The position numbers were made by a program, and so were the translations under genes. Under the pieces are notes generated by a model, which made no database searches, was not told the DNA's origin, and was given only the letters and a program-made list of their open reading frames with translations. A DNA stretch of 16,584 nucleotides from Thiotrichales bacterium (GTDB lineage Bacteria; Pseudomonadota; Gammaproteobacteria; J044), in the NCBI GenBank assembly GCA_024762895.1, contig JANTGN010000039.1:1-16584 (forward strand), written 5' to 3'. Positions within the stretch are counted from its first letter, which is position 1. Every line of letters starts with the position of its first letter. Positions 7,287-14,415 of the stretch are shown piece after piece.

Positions 7287-9197
7287 ATGATTCGATTAGA
7301 CCAACTCGCACTAATGCGGGGTAGCCGGGTTTTATTTGAGCAGGCGAACCTTACGATACATCCGGGAGCCCGTGTTGGGGTCGTAGGTGCCAACGGTTCG
7401 GGAAAATCCAGCCTGTTTGCCTTGATACGAGGCCAGCTCCAGGTTGAAGCCGGAGAACTCTACCTGCCCGAAAACTGGGTGACCGCGCATGTTGCCCAGG
7501 AGACCCCTGCGGATCCGCGCTCAGCACAGGATTATGTTCTGGATGGCGATGCCGAATGGGCAGCCCTCGATCAGGCTATGAAAGAGGCTGAAGCCGCCAA
7601 CCAGGGCGATGAACTGGTTCATCTGCATGAGCGTATGGATCGTATTGATGGCTATACGGCGCGATCTCGGGCAGCGCGACTGATGCATGGTCTGGGCTTT
7701 CGGGCTGGAGACGAGCGCCGCCCGGTCAGCGATTTCTCTGGTGGTTGGCGTATGCGACTGAATCTGGCCCAGGCCCTTATGTGTCGTTCCGATCTGCTGT
7801 TACTGGATGAGCCAACCAATCATCTCGATCTGGAAGCGGTATTGTGGCTTGAGGGTTGGCTGAAACGGTATTCCGGGACCTTGTTACTGATATCTCATGA
7901 TCGTGATTTTCTGGATGCCATCGTTGGACAGGTCCTGTACCTGGATCATCAAAGGCTGGAGCTCTATACCGGTAATTATTCAGAATTCGAACTTCAGCGT
8001 GCCCAAAGGCAGATGCAGCAACAGGCGGCCTATGATAAGCAGATTGAGGAACAGCAAAGACTTCAGAAGTTTATAGATCGTTTTCGTGCCAAGGCCACCA
8101 AGGCCAGGCAGGCCCAGAGTCGGATCAAGGCCCTGGAGCGGATGGAAGAGGTCGCGCCTGCCTACGCGGATTCTGCTTTTCATTTTGAGTTTGCCCAGCC
8201 CGAGAAACAACCCCATTCCCTGGTGCACCTGAAAGATGTGGCCATCGGCTATAGCGAGGCCCCAATTCTTAATGGCCTGAACCTGGATATTCAGTCCGGT
8301 GATCGTATTGCATTGCTGGGGCCGAACGGAGCCGGTAAATCCACGTTAGTGCGATTGCTGGCTGGTGAAATCCATGCCCTGGGCGGGGAGCTGGAGAAGC
8401 ACCAGGATCTAAAGATAGGTTATTTTGCACAGCATCATTCCGAGGCCCTGGATCTGCAGAGTTCTGCCCTTGAAATTCTGTTACATAAGGACAGAAATCT
8501 TAGTGACCAGGAGGGGCGTGACTTCCTGGGGCGATTTGGTTTCGGTGGTGATGAGGCGCTCAAGCCCGTGGCCCAGTATTCCGGTGGAGAGAAGGCCCGG
8601 CTGAACCTGGCCCTGATCGTCTATGCCCGTCCCAATCTCCTTTTGCTGGATGAGCCGACCAACCACCTGGATCTGGAGATGCGTCATGCCCTGACCGTGG
8701 CCCTGCAGGGTTATGAAGGGGCGGTGTTGCTGGTCTCCCATGATCGTCATTTGGTCCGTACGGTCAGTGAGCGATTCTGGCTAGTGGCCGAAGGCACGAT
8801 TCAGCTGTTTGAGGGTGGGCTGGATCGATATGGTCAATGGCTGGCGGAGCGACAGACCGCGCCCACAACTCAACCAGATGCTGTGACGGTGATGGGTTCA
8901 GAATCGCGAAAGGAGCGTAAGCGTCGAGAGGCAGAGCATCGTCAACAGACGCGGCCCCTGCGTGATGAGATTAAAAAAGCCGACCAGGCCATGGAAAAGA
9001 TCCGGCTTCGCCTTGCTGACATTGAGGAGGAGCTATCTCATCCCGAGATATACGAGGAGTCTGCCAGGCAGGTCTTGCAGGTCTTGCTTAAAGAGCAGGG
9101 TGAACTGAGGGGCAAAATGGAGGAACTGGAAGAGGCCTGGATGCAGGCCTCTGAAAGACTGGAGGCCCTGCAAGAAGGGGTAAGCATTGAGGGGTAA
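7287..9197 (+). CDS. yheS: ABC-F family ATPase YheS
   Basis: A cytoplasmic twin-ATPase ABC-F protein with no transmembrane domain; family members act on ribosomes to relieve stalling or tune translation. Residue-level similarity to E. coli YheS runs along the full 636 residues (637 in E. coli). Domain 1: Walker A GANGSGKSS (34-42), signature DFSGGWRMRLNLAQAL (149-164), Walker B LLLLDEPTNHLD (170-181). The linker at about 230-300 contains FIDRFRAKATKARQAQSRIK, the P-site tRNA-interaction motif region of the family. Domain 2: Walker A GPNGAGKST (345-353), signature YSGGEKARLNLAL (431-443), Walker B LLLLDEPTNHLD (451-462). Both catalytic glutamates are present. A C-terminal charged coiled coil occupies about 540-630. 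The start has little Shine-Dalgarno character. TAAAAT at 7274-7279 lies so close to the ATG that the leader may be very short. Confidence 0.96.
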   Translation: MIRLDQLALMRGSRVLFEQANLTIHPGARVGVVGANGSGKSSLFALIRGQLQVEAGELYLPENWVTAHVAQETPADPRSAQDYVLDGDAEWAALDQAMKEAEAANQGDELVHLHERMDRIDGYTARSRAARLMHGLGFRAGDERRPVSDFSGGWRMRLNLAQALMCRSDLLLLDEPTNHLDLEAVLWLEGWLKRYSGTLLLISHDRDFLDAIVGQVLYLDHQRLELYTGNYSEFELQRAQRQMQQQAAYDKQIEEQQRLQKFIDRFRAKATKARQAQSRIKALERMEEVAPAYADSAFHFEFAQPEKQPHSLVHLKDVAIGYSEAPILNGLNLDIQSGDRIALLGPNGAGKSTLVRLLAGEIHALGGELEKHQDLKIGYFAQHHSEALDLQSSALEILLHKDRNLSDQEGRDFLGRFGFGGDEALKPVAQYSGGEKARLNLALIVYARPNLLLLDEPTNHLDLEMRHALTVALQGYEGAVLLVSHDRHLVRTVSERFWLVAEGTIQLFEGGLDRYGQWLAERQTAPTTQPDAVTVMGSESRKERKRREAEHRQQTRPLRDEIKKADQAMEKIRLRLADIEEELSHPEIYEESARQVLQVLLKEQGELRGKMEELEEAWMQASERLEALQEGVSIEG

Positions 9198-9209
9198 TTC
9201 TTTAGTAAA

Positions 9210-9238
9210 TTGCTGTGTTATTATTCGGCAGCTAAAAT
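9210..9238 (+). promoter_or_regulatory. Likely sigma70 promoter for the small gene pair
   Basis: TTGCTG (9210-9215) and TAAAAT (9233-9238) are separated by 17 bases; the -10 matches 5/6 of the consensus and the -35 3/6. It lies in the 65-base gap after yheS, just ahead of a strong Shine-Dalgarno, so the two small genes probably have their own promoter. Confidence 0.5.
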
Positions 9239-9262
9239 ATTTGAGTAACGAAGGAGAAAGCG

Positions 9263-9490
9263 ATGCCCTATTACGTCTTTAAAATCAATGAGGGGCCTAC
9301 GGCCCTGATTAAAAATCTGGAAATGGTTCAGGAATTTGAGGTGTTTAAGGATGCCAAGAACCATGCCCGTGAATTACGCGCAGGGGATGATGCCAACTAC
9401 AAGGTTATCTTTGCCGATAATGCCCTGGAGGCCGAGGAGCGTCTGCAGGAGCAGAGAGAAAAGCCCATCCTGATGGAGTGGGAAAAATAA
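9263..9490 (+). CDS. Small unknown protein, 75 residues
   Basis: Not recognised by name. The start is firm: ATG with AAGGAG seven bases upstream (GAAGGAGAAAGCG). The product opens with MPYYVFKINEGP, a beta strand rich in aromatics, then has FEVFKDAKNHARELRAG, a loop, YKVIFADNALEAEERL, and the end PILMEWEK. The strand-helix-strand-helix order suggests a small soluble alpha/beta protein; there is no signal peptide, membrane segment or metal-binding motif. It sits seven bases ahead of the four-cysteine gene and is likely co-transcribed with it. The strong ribosome site suggests good expression. Confidence 0.88.
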   Translation: MPYYVFKINEGPTALIKNLEMVQEFEVFKDAKNHARELRAGDDANYKVIFADNALEAEERLQEQREKPILMEWEK

Positions 9491-9497
9491 ATCACTC

Positions 9498-9950
9498 ATG
9501 GACGAGAATGAGTATCGCTCAACCTATCACAAATTGAACCAGAGTCGTTGTCGGTTTGAAAAGACCCTGTTATCGAGACGATCTGCCTGTAGTCGAGGCA
9601 AGGGTTTTAATCTGGCTGATCGTGAAGGGGTATCATGCCTGTCTCCGGCAGCACGTGAGCGTTGTGGATTGCTCCTGGATCAATTGCGTGAGAATGCGCG
9701 CTTTGCCCTGCGGCTGACGGAAATTGACGGAGCTTTACCATTTAATAAGGAAATCAAGGTTCAGACGGGGGGGATGCTGGGGCTGCAACAACTGATCCAT
9801 CCCGAATTGGGTGTCAGGGATAAGGTTGAGGATATCTTTACCCTGCTGAATGAGGCAGAGCAGCAGTTTGGCTCTCTGGACCAGTTGCCATTTAATGAGA
9901 TCATGCCCAGCATCGTCTCATTTGAAGGTCGAAAACGTCGCCGTAAATAG
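9498..9950 (+). CDS. Unknown protein with a four-cysteine N-terminal motif, 150 residues
   Basis: Not recognised by name. The N-terminal 60 residues contain four cysteines, C18, C31, C47 and C56, in a basic context (SRCRFEKTLLSRR, SACSRGKGFNL, GVSCLSPAARERC). This spacing (x12, x15, x8) could bind zinc or an iron-sulfur cluster, though no known signature fits exactly. The rest is helical (LLLDQLRENARFAL, LLNEAEQQFGSL) and ends in the basic tail GRKRRRK. Basic ends plus a possible metal site are compatible with nucleic-acid or ribosome binding; this is inference only. It follows the 75-residue gene by seven bases and is closed by a perfect hairpin 20 bases downstream. The start ATG has no strong Shine-Dalgarno, in keeping with translational coupling. 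Confidence 0.85.
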   Translation: MDENEYRSTYHKLNQSRCRFEKTLLSRRSACSRGKGFNLADREGVSCLSPAARERCGLLLDQLRENARFALRLTEIDGALPFNKEIKVQTGGMLGLQQLIHPELGVRDKVEDIFTLLNEAEQQFGSLDQLPFNEIMPSIVSFEGRKRRRK

Positions 9951-9969
9951 TGCCCTGGGGGAATAACCG

Positions 9970-10005
9970 CATCTCAGCCCGGACCATCAGGTCCGGGCTG
10001 AGATG
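9970..10005. terminator. Bidirectional hairpin terminator, 16-bp perfect stem
   Basis: CATCTCAGCCCGGACC pairs perfectly with GGTCCGGGCTGAGATG around an ATCA loop. It lies between the convergent four-cysteine gene (stop 9950) and the SYLF gene (stop 10012). The plus side is followed by TTCGTCTT, a modest T-rich tract; the minus side has none, so strand preference is uncertain. Confidence 0.8.
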
Positions 10006-10011
10006 TTCGTC

Positions 10012-10560
10012 TTACTGACCTAGAGGGCTAAAGTTAATAATTTGTGTGCCTACGGTTGCCTTGGCCATGGCCCCGGCGACGGGCTTGGTGAAGATGGCCA
10101 TGCCACCGGTGAAATTGGCTCCTGTGGAAGTGCCGGCCTGGGCCATCACGGCGCTAGCATCGGCATCGAGTTCAATCTTGCCCTGCTTGAATCGCTCCAT
10201 GGTGGCCTTGTCTTCAATGAAGATCAGCTCGCGGAATTTCTGACCGCCAATCTGGGCGCCTATAGAGACAAGCGTTACCGATGCCGTACCGACCAGGCTG
10301 CCTCTCTCATAGACCATACCGCCCGAGCCATGTCCGCCACCGAGGATAAACCCTCCCTGTCCAATTACAGGAAATACCACGTAGCCATAGGCCTTATCCA
10401 GATATTGCTGAATGATCGGGCCCTGTGCCTTGAATTCCTGCAGGGTCTTATTCGCAGCCGCCTTTTTTTCTTCCAGGGTGGCTGGCTCCTTGGCGAAGGC
10501 CATCGAGGTCAAGCTGAGAACTAACATGAGTAACAATACTAATCGTTGTCTGTTGAGCAT
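10012..10560 (-). CDS. Secreted SYLF/Ysc84-domain lipid-binding-type protein
   Basis: A 182-residue protein with a clear Sec signal peptide (MLNRQRLVLLLMLVLSLTSM, cleavage after AFA at about 23), followed by one SYLF (DUF500, Ysc84) domain. Landmarks are YGYVVFPVIGQGGFILGGGHG near residues 58-78, then GTASVTLVSIGAQIGGQKF and LIFIEDKATMERFKQG, the usual order for the family, and the C-terminal GGMAIFTKPVAG. The mature protein is probably periplasmic or outer-membrane associated. SYLF domains bind phosphoinositides in eukaryotes; the bacterial function is not established. There is no lipobox, so it is not a lipoprotein. The start is well supported by GGAG six bases upstream (CTGGAGATACT). It stands alone, with hairpins on both sides. 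Confidence 0.93.
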   Translation of the reverse strand: MLNRQRLVLLLMLVLSLTSMAFAKEPATLEEKKAAANKTLQEFKAQGPIIQQYLDKAYGYVVFPVIGQGGFILGGGHGSGGMVYERGSLVGTASVTLVSIGAQIGGQKFRELIFIEDKATMERFKQGKIELDADASAVMAQAGTSTGANFTGGMAIFTKPVAGAMAKATVGTQIINFSPLGQ

Positions 10561-10634
10561 AGTATCTCCAGGGTGTGTTTCTTGAGTGTTATTGCCTGCG
10601 GCCTGTTATTGTTCCTCAGGTGCGGGAACCCAAA

Positions 10635-10680
10635 GACCAGCCCACTTTATGGTACAAAAGTATCATAAAGTGGGTTGGTC
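10635..10680 (+). repeat. 46-base near-perfect hairpin between desaturase and SYLF genes
   Basis: GACCAGCCCACTTTATGGTAC pairs over all 21 positions with GTATCATAAAGTGGGTTGGTC around an AAAA loop if read as plus-strand RNA, using two G-U pairs. As minus-strand RNA the same two positions become A/C mismatches and the loop is UUUU followed by only three U. It may still terminate the desaturase transcript arriving from the right, or belong to a plus-strand transcript not otherwise visible. Confidence 0.7.
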
Positions 10681-10729
10681 ATCTGATCTATAAATTAGTT
10701 CGAGATAAATGAACTTTTTGTGATCGTAC

Positions 10730-11917
10730 TCACGCAGTCCTGTGCGTGGGAGGCAGGGTATAGTGACGAAGGTTTTGTGCGAATTCACTTAGCATCTGGA
10801 TACCGCTTTCTTCGGCTTTGTGAATCCAGTCATGCAGGGCATGGATAATCTCATCGTTAGTGGAGGCTCGTCTTTGCCAGATGGCCTGTAACTCCATGCG
10901 CTTTTCATAAAGGGTTTTCAGCATGGCATTTTCTTCAAGCAGGTTTGCCAGCGACTGCTCCTCTTTCTGCGTAATCAGGGCATTATTGCGATTTAACAGG
11001 CGTTTTGCCTTGCGGTAAAGCCGCTTATGTTGCTTATCCGCTTCCCCCCTGACCTGTTGTAACAGAGGGTGAATGACCTGATCACTGTAACGCGCCATGA
11101 CCTGAAAGCGGTTATTGATAATGGCCATCACGGTATCCCGGTCGATGTCCTGTTTGCTATCCAGGGTGTAGATCGTGGGGGGTAACCTTTTTACCTGTGC
11201 CAGGCCCATGAGCGATAGCAGGCGAATATACATCCAGCCAATATCGAATTCCCACCACTTGTTGGAGAGTTTGGCGGAGCTTGGGTAGGTGTGGTGATTA
11301 TTATGCAGTTCTTCACCACCGATAAGAATGCCCCAGGGCAAGATATTGGTCGAGGCATCAGGGCATTCGTAATTCCGATAACCGGAGTGATGGCCCAGGC
11401 CATTGATAACACCGGCCGCGAAAAACGGGATCCACAGCATCTGTATGGCCCATACCGTGATACCGATGGCTCCGAACAGGAGTACATCAATCACGAACAT
11501 AATGGCAATTCCCAGCAGTTCATATCGGCGGTACAGATTTTTTTCGATCCAGTCTTCAGGGGTGCCCTTGCCGTATTTTTCCAGGGTTTCGGGCGTCTTG
11601 CCGGCACGATAGAGCTCGGCGCCCTGCCACATGACGGTATTGAGCCCACGAGTGACCGGGCTATGAGGATCTTCTTCGGTCTCACACTTGGCATGGTGCT
11701 TCCGATGGATAGCAGTCCAGTCCCTGGTCTGCATACCGGTAGTCATCCATAGCCAGAAACGGAAAAAGTGGCTGACGGCCGGGTGCAGGTCTAAGGCGCG
11801 GTGTGCGGAATGACGATGTAGATAGACCGTGACACTGACGATGGTGATGTGCGTGAGCAGAAGGACTGCAAGGATGACCTGCCACCAGGACAGATCGAGT
11901 AACCCGTTATACCACAT
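10730..11917 (-). CDS. desA: Membrane fatty-acid delta-9 desaturase, DesA-like
   Basis: An integral-membrane di-iron desaturase that introduces a double bond into acyl chains to keep membranes fluid. Three histidine boxes are intact: H34RHSAH39, H71RKHH75 and H205NNHH209, with the additional GLGHHSGYRN element at 173-182. Hydrophobic spans lie at about 12-32, 50-62, 135-155 and 156-172. At 395 residues it matches the Pseudomonas aeruginosa DesA (PA0286) type in length and in the remembered course of the sequence, including a long helical C-terminal extension (about 250-395) absent from shorter acyl-CoA desaturases. DesA acts on phospholipid acyl chains; that substrate is assumed from family resemblance. 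No DesT-type repressor or redox partner is adjacent. The Shine-Dalgarno is weak. Confidence 0.92.
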   Translation of the reverse strand: MWYNGLLDLSWWQVILAVLLLTHITIVSVTVYLHRHSAHRALDLHPAVSHFFRFWLWMTTGMQTRDWTAIHRKHHAKCETEEDPHSPVTRGLNTVMWQGAELYRAGKTPETLEKYGKGTPEDWIEKNLYRRYELLGIAIMFVIDVLLFGAIGITVWAIQMLWIPFFAAGVINGLGHHSGYRNYECPDASTNILPWGILIGGEELHNNHHTYPSSAKLSNKWWEFDIGWMYIRLLSLMGLAQVKRLPPTIYTLDSKQDIDRDTVMAIINNRFQVMARYSDQVIHPLLQQVRGEADKQHKRLYRKAKRLLNRNNALITQKEEQSLANLLEENAMLKTLYEKRMELQAIWQRRASTNDEIIHALHDWIHKAEESGIQMLSEFAQNLRHYTLPPTHRTA

Positions 11918-12009
11918 AAATTTGTACTCTAATTTGAATATATTAACTCAGCATTTTAACCGCGTATGAGGGGATAAGCCAAATTTATATCCAGGCGGAT
12001 CCTGAAGAG

Positions 12010-12723
12010 TCAGGCCCATTTAAGCCAGTGAGGGACATAGCTTCCAGCCTGCTGTAATGCCTTATGATTGGCCCTGGCTTCCGGATCCAATGTCTGTAGC
12101 AGGCCATAAAAGGCCGCGGAGTGATCCATATGATGAGTATGCGCCAGCTCATGCAGCAAGACGTGTTGCATGAGCTGGCGTGGCAAAAAGAGCAGCTTGT
12201 CGTTGAGGTTGATTCGCCCGTTGGCCGAGCAACTGCCCCAGCGCGTTTTTTGACGTCGAATACTGATCGCACTATAGCTCAGGTGGTGTGCCTGGCTGAG
12301 CTGTTGCAGTTCTGTGGCGAGATGGTGTTTTGCCTGTTGCCTGATGTATCGCCCCAGGGCCCTGTGTACATTTTCGGTTTCGTGGATACGGCCACTCAGG
12401 ACCAGCTCCTTCTCCTTATCGGCCAGGTGCATTCGATGGGAGCGGGTTTCCTGGTACTGGATCTGAACAGTTCGGTCAATGGCAAGGAGCCTGAGCTGGG
12501 TGGGCATCTCACCACGCTCACGCTCGATCTCCAGCCGCTGGGTCTGAAGTTGGTCCAGGGTTCGATGGATCCAGTCCTGCTGCTCATCCAGAAAGGCCCG
12601 CAGCAGGCGTACCGGCGTCCCCTTGGGCAGGGTGGCCACCACGCCATCCTCGGCGGTTATGCTGAGGCGCATCCGTTTGGCGCGTTTGGAATAGCGTATC
12701 TGGCAGCCTTCGATTTCAGGCAT
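12010..12723 (-). CDS. ygjP: YgjP-family zinc metallohydrolase (DUF45, M48-like)
   Basis: A 237-residue cytoplasmic protein of the YgjP/WLM family. The zinc site HELAHTHHMDH provides the HExxH core with a following His and Asp, preceded by the family motif TRWGSCSANGRINLN (about residues 160-174). E. coli YgjP has been described as a UTP pyrophosphatase, and other relatives resemble SprT-type proteases, so the reaction here is not settled. The N-terminal strand region reads IRYSKRAKRMRLSI, and a charged helix at about 50-70 precedes the catalytic part. The start overlaps the end of the upstream YdcH gene by eight bases without its own Shine-Dalgarno, so translation is probably coupled. A near-perfect inverted repeat overlies the codons for the HELA motif. 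Confidence 0.92.
   Translation of the reverse strand: MPEIEGCQIRYSKRAKRMRLSITAEDGVVATLPKGTPVRLLRAFLDEQQDWIHRTLDQLQTQRLEIERERGEMPTQLRLLAIDRTVQIQYQETRSHRMHLADKEKELVLSGRIHETENVHRALGRYIRQQAKHHLATELQQLSQAHHLSYSAISIRRQKTRWGSCSANGRINLNDKLLFLPRQLMQHVLLHELAHTHHMDHSAAFYGLLQTLDPEARANHKALQQAGSYVPHWLKWA
12142..12180. repeat. Inverted repeat within the ygjP active-site codons
   Basis: CGCCAGCTCATGCA (12142-12155) and TGCATGAGCTGGCG (12167-12180) are perfect inverted copies; the arms extend inward to 17 bases with one mismatch, leaving a five-base AGACG centre. On the coding strand it lies over RQLMQHVLLHELA, so part of the symmetry follows from the protein sequence. Confidence 0.6.
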
Positions 12724-12922
12724 TGAGGTCGGGGATAAGGTTGCTTTTGATGCGCTCGATCTGATCCTTCAGCTGTAGCTTACGCTTTTTTAGGCGACTC
12801 AATTGCATCTGGTTCACAAACGGATTGAGAGAAAGCTCCTCAATGACGTCATCCAGGTCTCTGTGTTCCAGAATGATTGCCTCTAACTGTAAACGCAACG
12901 CTTCTTGGTTGTCAGAGATCAT
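12716..12922 (-). CDS. YdcH-family (DUF465) small coiled-coil protein
   Basis: A 68-residue helical protein. The C-terminal part, LSRLKKRKLQLKDQIERI, is the hallmark of the DUF465/YdcH family, and the first half (LEAIILEHRDLDDVIEELS) forms the preceding helix, so a helical hairpin is expected. The family has no established function. The gene ends eight bases inside ygjP (shared bases ATGCCTGA), so the two are co-transcribed and probably coupled. Its own Shine-Dalgarno is not obvious, leaving the start at 12922 moderately certain, although the length fits the family. Confidence 0.85.
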   Translation of the reverse strand: MISDNQEALRLQLEAIILEHRDLDDVIEELSLNPFVNQMQLSRLKKRKLQLKDQIERIKSNLIPDLNA

Positions 12923-13004
12923 GGTTGGGAATGACTCGCTACAGGGAATTTAAAAGTAGCACAGGGGGCGTGTCGGTAAAAGACATTCTCAATGCGGGCC
13001 TGGC

Positions 13005-13403
13005 TCATTCCGCAGCCTTAAAATCCAGGGCGGCGGAATTTATACAGTAGCGTAAACCTGAGGGTTCCGGGCCATCGGGAAAGACATGGCCCAGGTGGGC
13101 CTGACAATGGGCGCAACGTACCTCGGTACGTTTCATGCCATGCGTGGTATCTGTTCTTGCCTCCAGGGCATCATTGCTATAGGGAGCCCAGAAGCTGGGC
13201 CAGCCGCTACCGGAGTCATATTTTTCATTGGATCGAAACAGAGGGCTGTCACAGCAAACACAGTGATAGACCCCCGTCTCCTTGTTGGCATAATACTGGC
13301 CGGTGAAAGGGGGCTCGGTTCCAGACTCACGGGTAATACGGTATTGCTCGTCGGTGAGCAACTTTCGCCATTCCTGTTCGCTCTTGTTGAATCGTTCGTT
13401 CAT
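13005..13403 (-). CDS. msrB: Peptide-methionine (R)-S-oxide reductase MsrB
   Basis: Repairs oxidised proteins by reducing methionine-R-sulfoxide with electrons from thioredoxin. The 132-residue protein has the catalytic Cys120 in LRYCINSAAL, the family motif SGWPSF (66-71), the HLGHVFPDGP region (103-112), and two zinc-binding CxxC pairs, C48/C51 and C97/C100. The recycling-cysteine position in the SG-x-GWPSF motif is Ser, as in many MsrB proteins. The start at 13403 is strongly supported by GGAGG six bases upstream. The open frame runs on to 13517, but the extra 38 residues cross the intergenic hairpin into the end of the lipoprotein gene and do not resemble MsrB. It lies 79 bases after the lipoprotein gene on the same strand. 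Confidence 0.96.
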   Translation of the reverse strand: MNERFNKSEQEWRKLLTDEQYRITRESGTEPPFTGQYYANKETGVYHCVCCDSPLFRSNEKYDSGSGWPSFWAPYSNDALEARTDTTHGMKRTEVRCAHCQAHLGHVFPDGPEPSGLRYCINSAALDFKAAE

Positions 13404-13433
13404 GGCATACCTCCAGTCCTGTTTAGCGTCAGG

Positions 13434-13453
13434 GCCGGGGGTAATACCCCGGC
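13434..13453. terminator. Possible hairpin after the lipoprotein gene
   Basis: GCCGGGG-GTAATA-CCCCGGC gives a seven-pair GC-rich stem with a six-base loop, 30 bases past the lipoprotein stop in the direction of transcription. The minus side has no T-rich tract, so it may only weaken read-through into msrB or shield the transcript's 3' end. Confidence 0.45.
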
Positions 13454-13482
13454 AATTTCGGTCAATGGCCGGAACGCTGCTA

Positions 13483-14166
13483 TTACCGAGGAGGCTGATA
13501 GGCCTTTTGTTCCTCACCTTCTACGACAGGTTTGATGAAGATCTCAACCCTGCGGTTTAGCTGTCGTCCCGAGGCCGTTTCGTTCGTGGCCCGCGGTGCG
13601 GTCTCTCCACGGCCTTCGGCGTAGAGACGATCAGCATTCACTCCCTGAGCAATCAGATAGTTCACCACGGAACTGGCCCTGCGTTCAGAGAGCATTTGGT
13701 TATACGCCTCTGAACCGGTGTTATCGGTATGGCCAACCACAAACACAATAGTGCGATCATATTTGATCATGATCTCGGCGAGTTTGTTTAATGTGGTCTT
13801 GAATGCTGGTTTGATCTTGGCGCTGTCATAATCGAATGAGACTTCGCTATCGAGATTGAGCTTGAGGGTGTCATCCTTCAGTCGCTCGATCTCAATCTCG
13901 TTACGTTTTCTTTCTTCTTCCAGTTCGCGATTAAAGTCCTTTTCCTGTTCATCCATGTAATGCCCGGCAGCTCCACCGGCTATGGCGCCCACCGCTGCGC
14001 CGATAAAACGCCCGGTATCATGATCGATCTGATGACCCACAATTGCACCGGTTACAGCTCCAATAGCGGCTCCTGTCTTGGCACGGCGATTGGGGTCGTC
14101 GGTGGCACAGGCCACCAGGAGTCCGAATGCAATGGTGATTGCAGCGAATTTAATGGATAGATTCAT
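13483..14166 (-). CDS. Glycine-zipper OmpA-family lipoprotein (YiaD-like)
   Basis: A 227-residue outer-membrane lipoprotein anchored to peptidoglycan. The signal sequence MNLSIKFAAITIAFGLLVAC ends in a lipobox with Cys20. A glycine zipper follows (GAAIGAVTGAIVGHQI and IGAAVGAIAGGAAGHYM), then a charged helix (about 75-100) rich in Glu, Arg and Lys, and then an OmpA-like peptidoglycan-binding domain with VVGHTDNTGSEAYN, LSERRASSVVNYLIAQGV and NRRVEIFI, carrying the conserved Asp and Arg that bind diaminopimelate. The layout matches E. coli YiaD. The ATG at 14166 is chosen because GGAG lies eight bases upstream and it gives a proper signal peptide; the frame extends to 14220 but adds a non-signal tail. 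It diverges from gpgP. Confidence 0.92.
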   Translation of the reverse strand: MNLSIKFAAITIAFGLLVACATDDPNRRAKTGAAIGAVTGAIVGHQIDHDTGRFIGAAVGAIAGGAAGHYMDEQEKDFNRELEEERKRNEIEIERLKDDTLKLNLDSEVSFDYDSAKIKPAFKTTLNKLAEIMIKYDRTIVFVVGHTDNTGSEAYNQMLSERRASSVVNYLIAQGVNADRLYAEGRGETAPRATNETASGRQLNRRVEIFIKPVVEGEEQKAYQPPR

Positions 14167-14214
14167 TCCTTTCTCCATGATTTTTTCTAGTGTCAGGTAC
14201 GCAAAAGGGCGCAG

Positions 14215-14220
14215 TGTCAA
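14215..14220 (-). promoter_or_regulatory. Possible -35 element for the lipoprotein gene
   Basis: The minus strand reads TTGACA, a perfect -35 hexamer, about 50 bases ahead of the lipoprotein ATG. No good -10 follows at 16-18 bases (CCTGAC), so an activator or another sigma factor would be needed if this is used. TGACACT is repeated 24 bases downstream. Confidence 0.3.
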
Positions 14221-14253
14221 GTTGAGCTGAATTGATACTGCTGTCCAGCCTGA

Positions 14254-14293
14254 TGTGCACCAAAATAAAGCACAATGTGCAGATTAAGTCACA
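14254..14293. promoter_or_regulatory. Cluster of TGTGC/GCACA palindromes between divergent genes
   Basis: TGTGC at 14254-14258 faces GCACA at 14270-14274; that copy forms the perfect 11-base palindrome GCACA-A-TGTGC with 14276-14280, and a TCACA half-site follows at 14289-14293. It lies between the lipoprotein and gpgP genes and could be an operator for either. The rest of the 246-base gap shows no convincing promoter. Confidence 0.35.
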
Positions 14294-14400
14294 CGAATCT
14301 TATCCATTTTACGGAATAGGGTTGTGATGGGCTACCGGTTTTATGGCAATATCTGCAAGTAGGCCTCATTATTGCTTTGTAGCTGGGAACCAAATAATAA

Positions 14401-14415
14401 GGGGAGTGTTCCATT
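14401..14415 (+). promoter_or_regulatory. Shine-Dalgarno preceding a probable ATT start codon for gpgP
   Basis: GGGGAG (14401-14406) is followed by six bases (TGTTCC) and then ATT at 14413-14415, in frame with gpgP. The first ATG/GTG/TTG in frame is the GTG at 14434, which has no Shine-Dalgarno and would cut into the first strand of the HAD fold. Confidence 0.65.

Noticed and set aside
10042..10524. 160-codon plus-strand frame opposite the SYLF gene
   Set aside because: Low-complexity translation with no motif, no ribosome site, and complete overlap with a well-supported secreted protein.
11291..11752. 153-codon plus-strand frame opposite the desaturase
   Set aside because: A shadow of the desaturase; its sense strand carries the three conserved histidine boxes.
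12121..12726. 201-codon plus-strand frame opposite ygjP
   Set aside because: It mirrors the YgjP reading frame almost end to end and has no recognisable domain; the HExxH protein on the minus strand explains the region.
13404..13517. 38-residue N-terminal extension of MsrB
   Set aside because: A perfect Shine-Dalgarno precedes the ATG at 13403, the extension does not resemble a signal peptide, and it runs into the end of the lipoprotein gene.
14276..14293. CRP-like site TGTGCAGATTAAGTCACA
   Set aside because: The half-sites are eight bases apart instead of six, so it does not fit the CRP consensus; kept only as part of a generic palindrome cluster.
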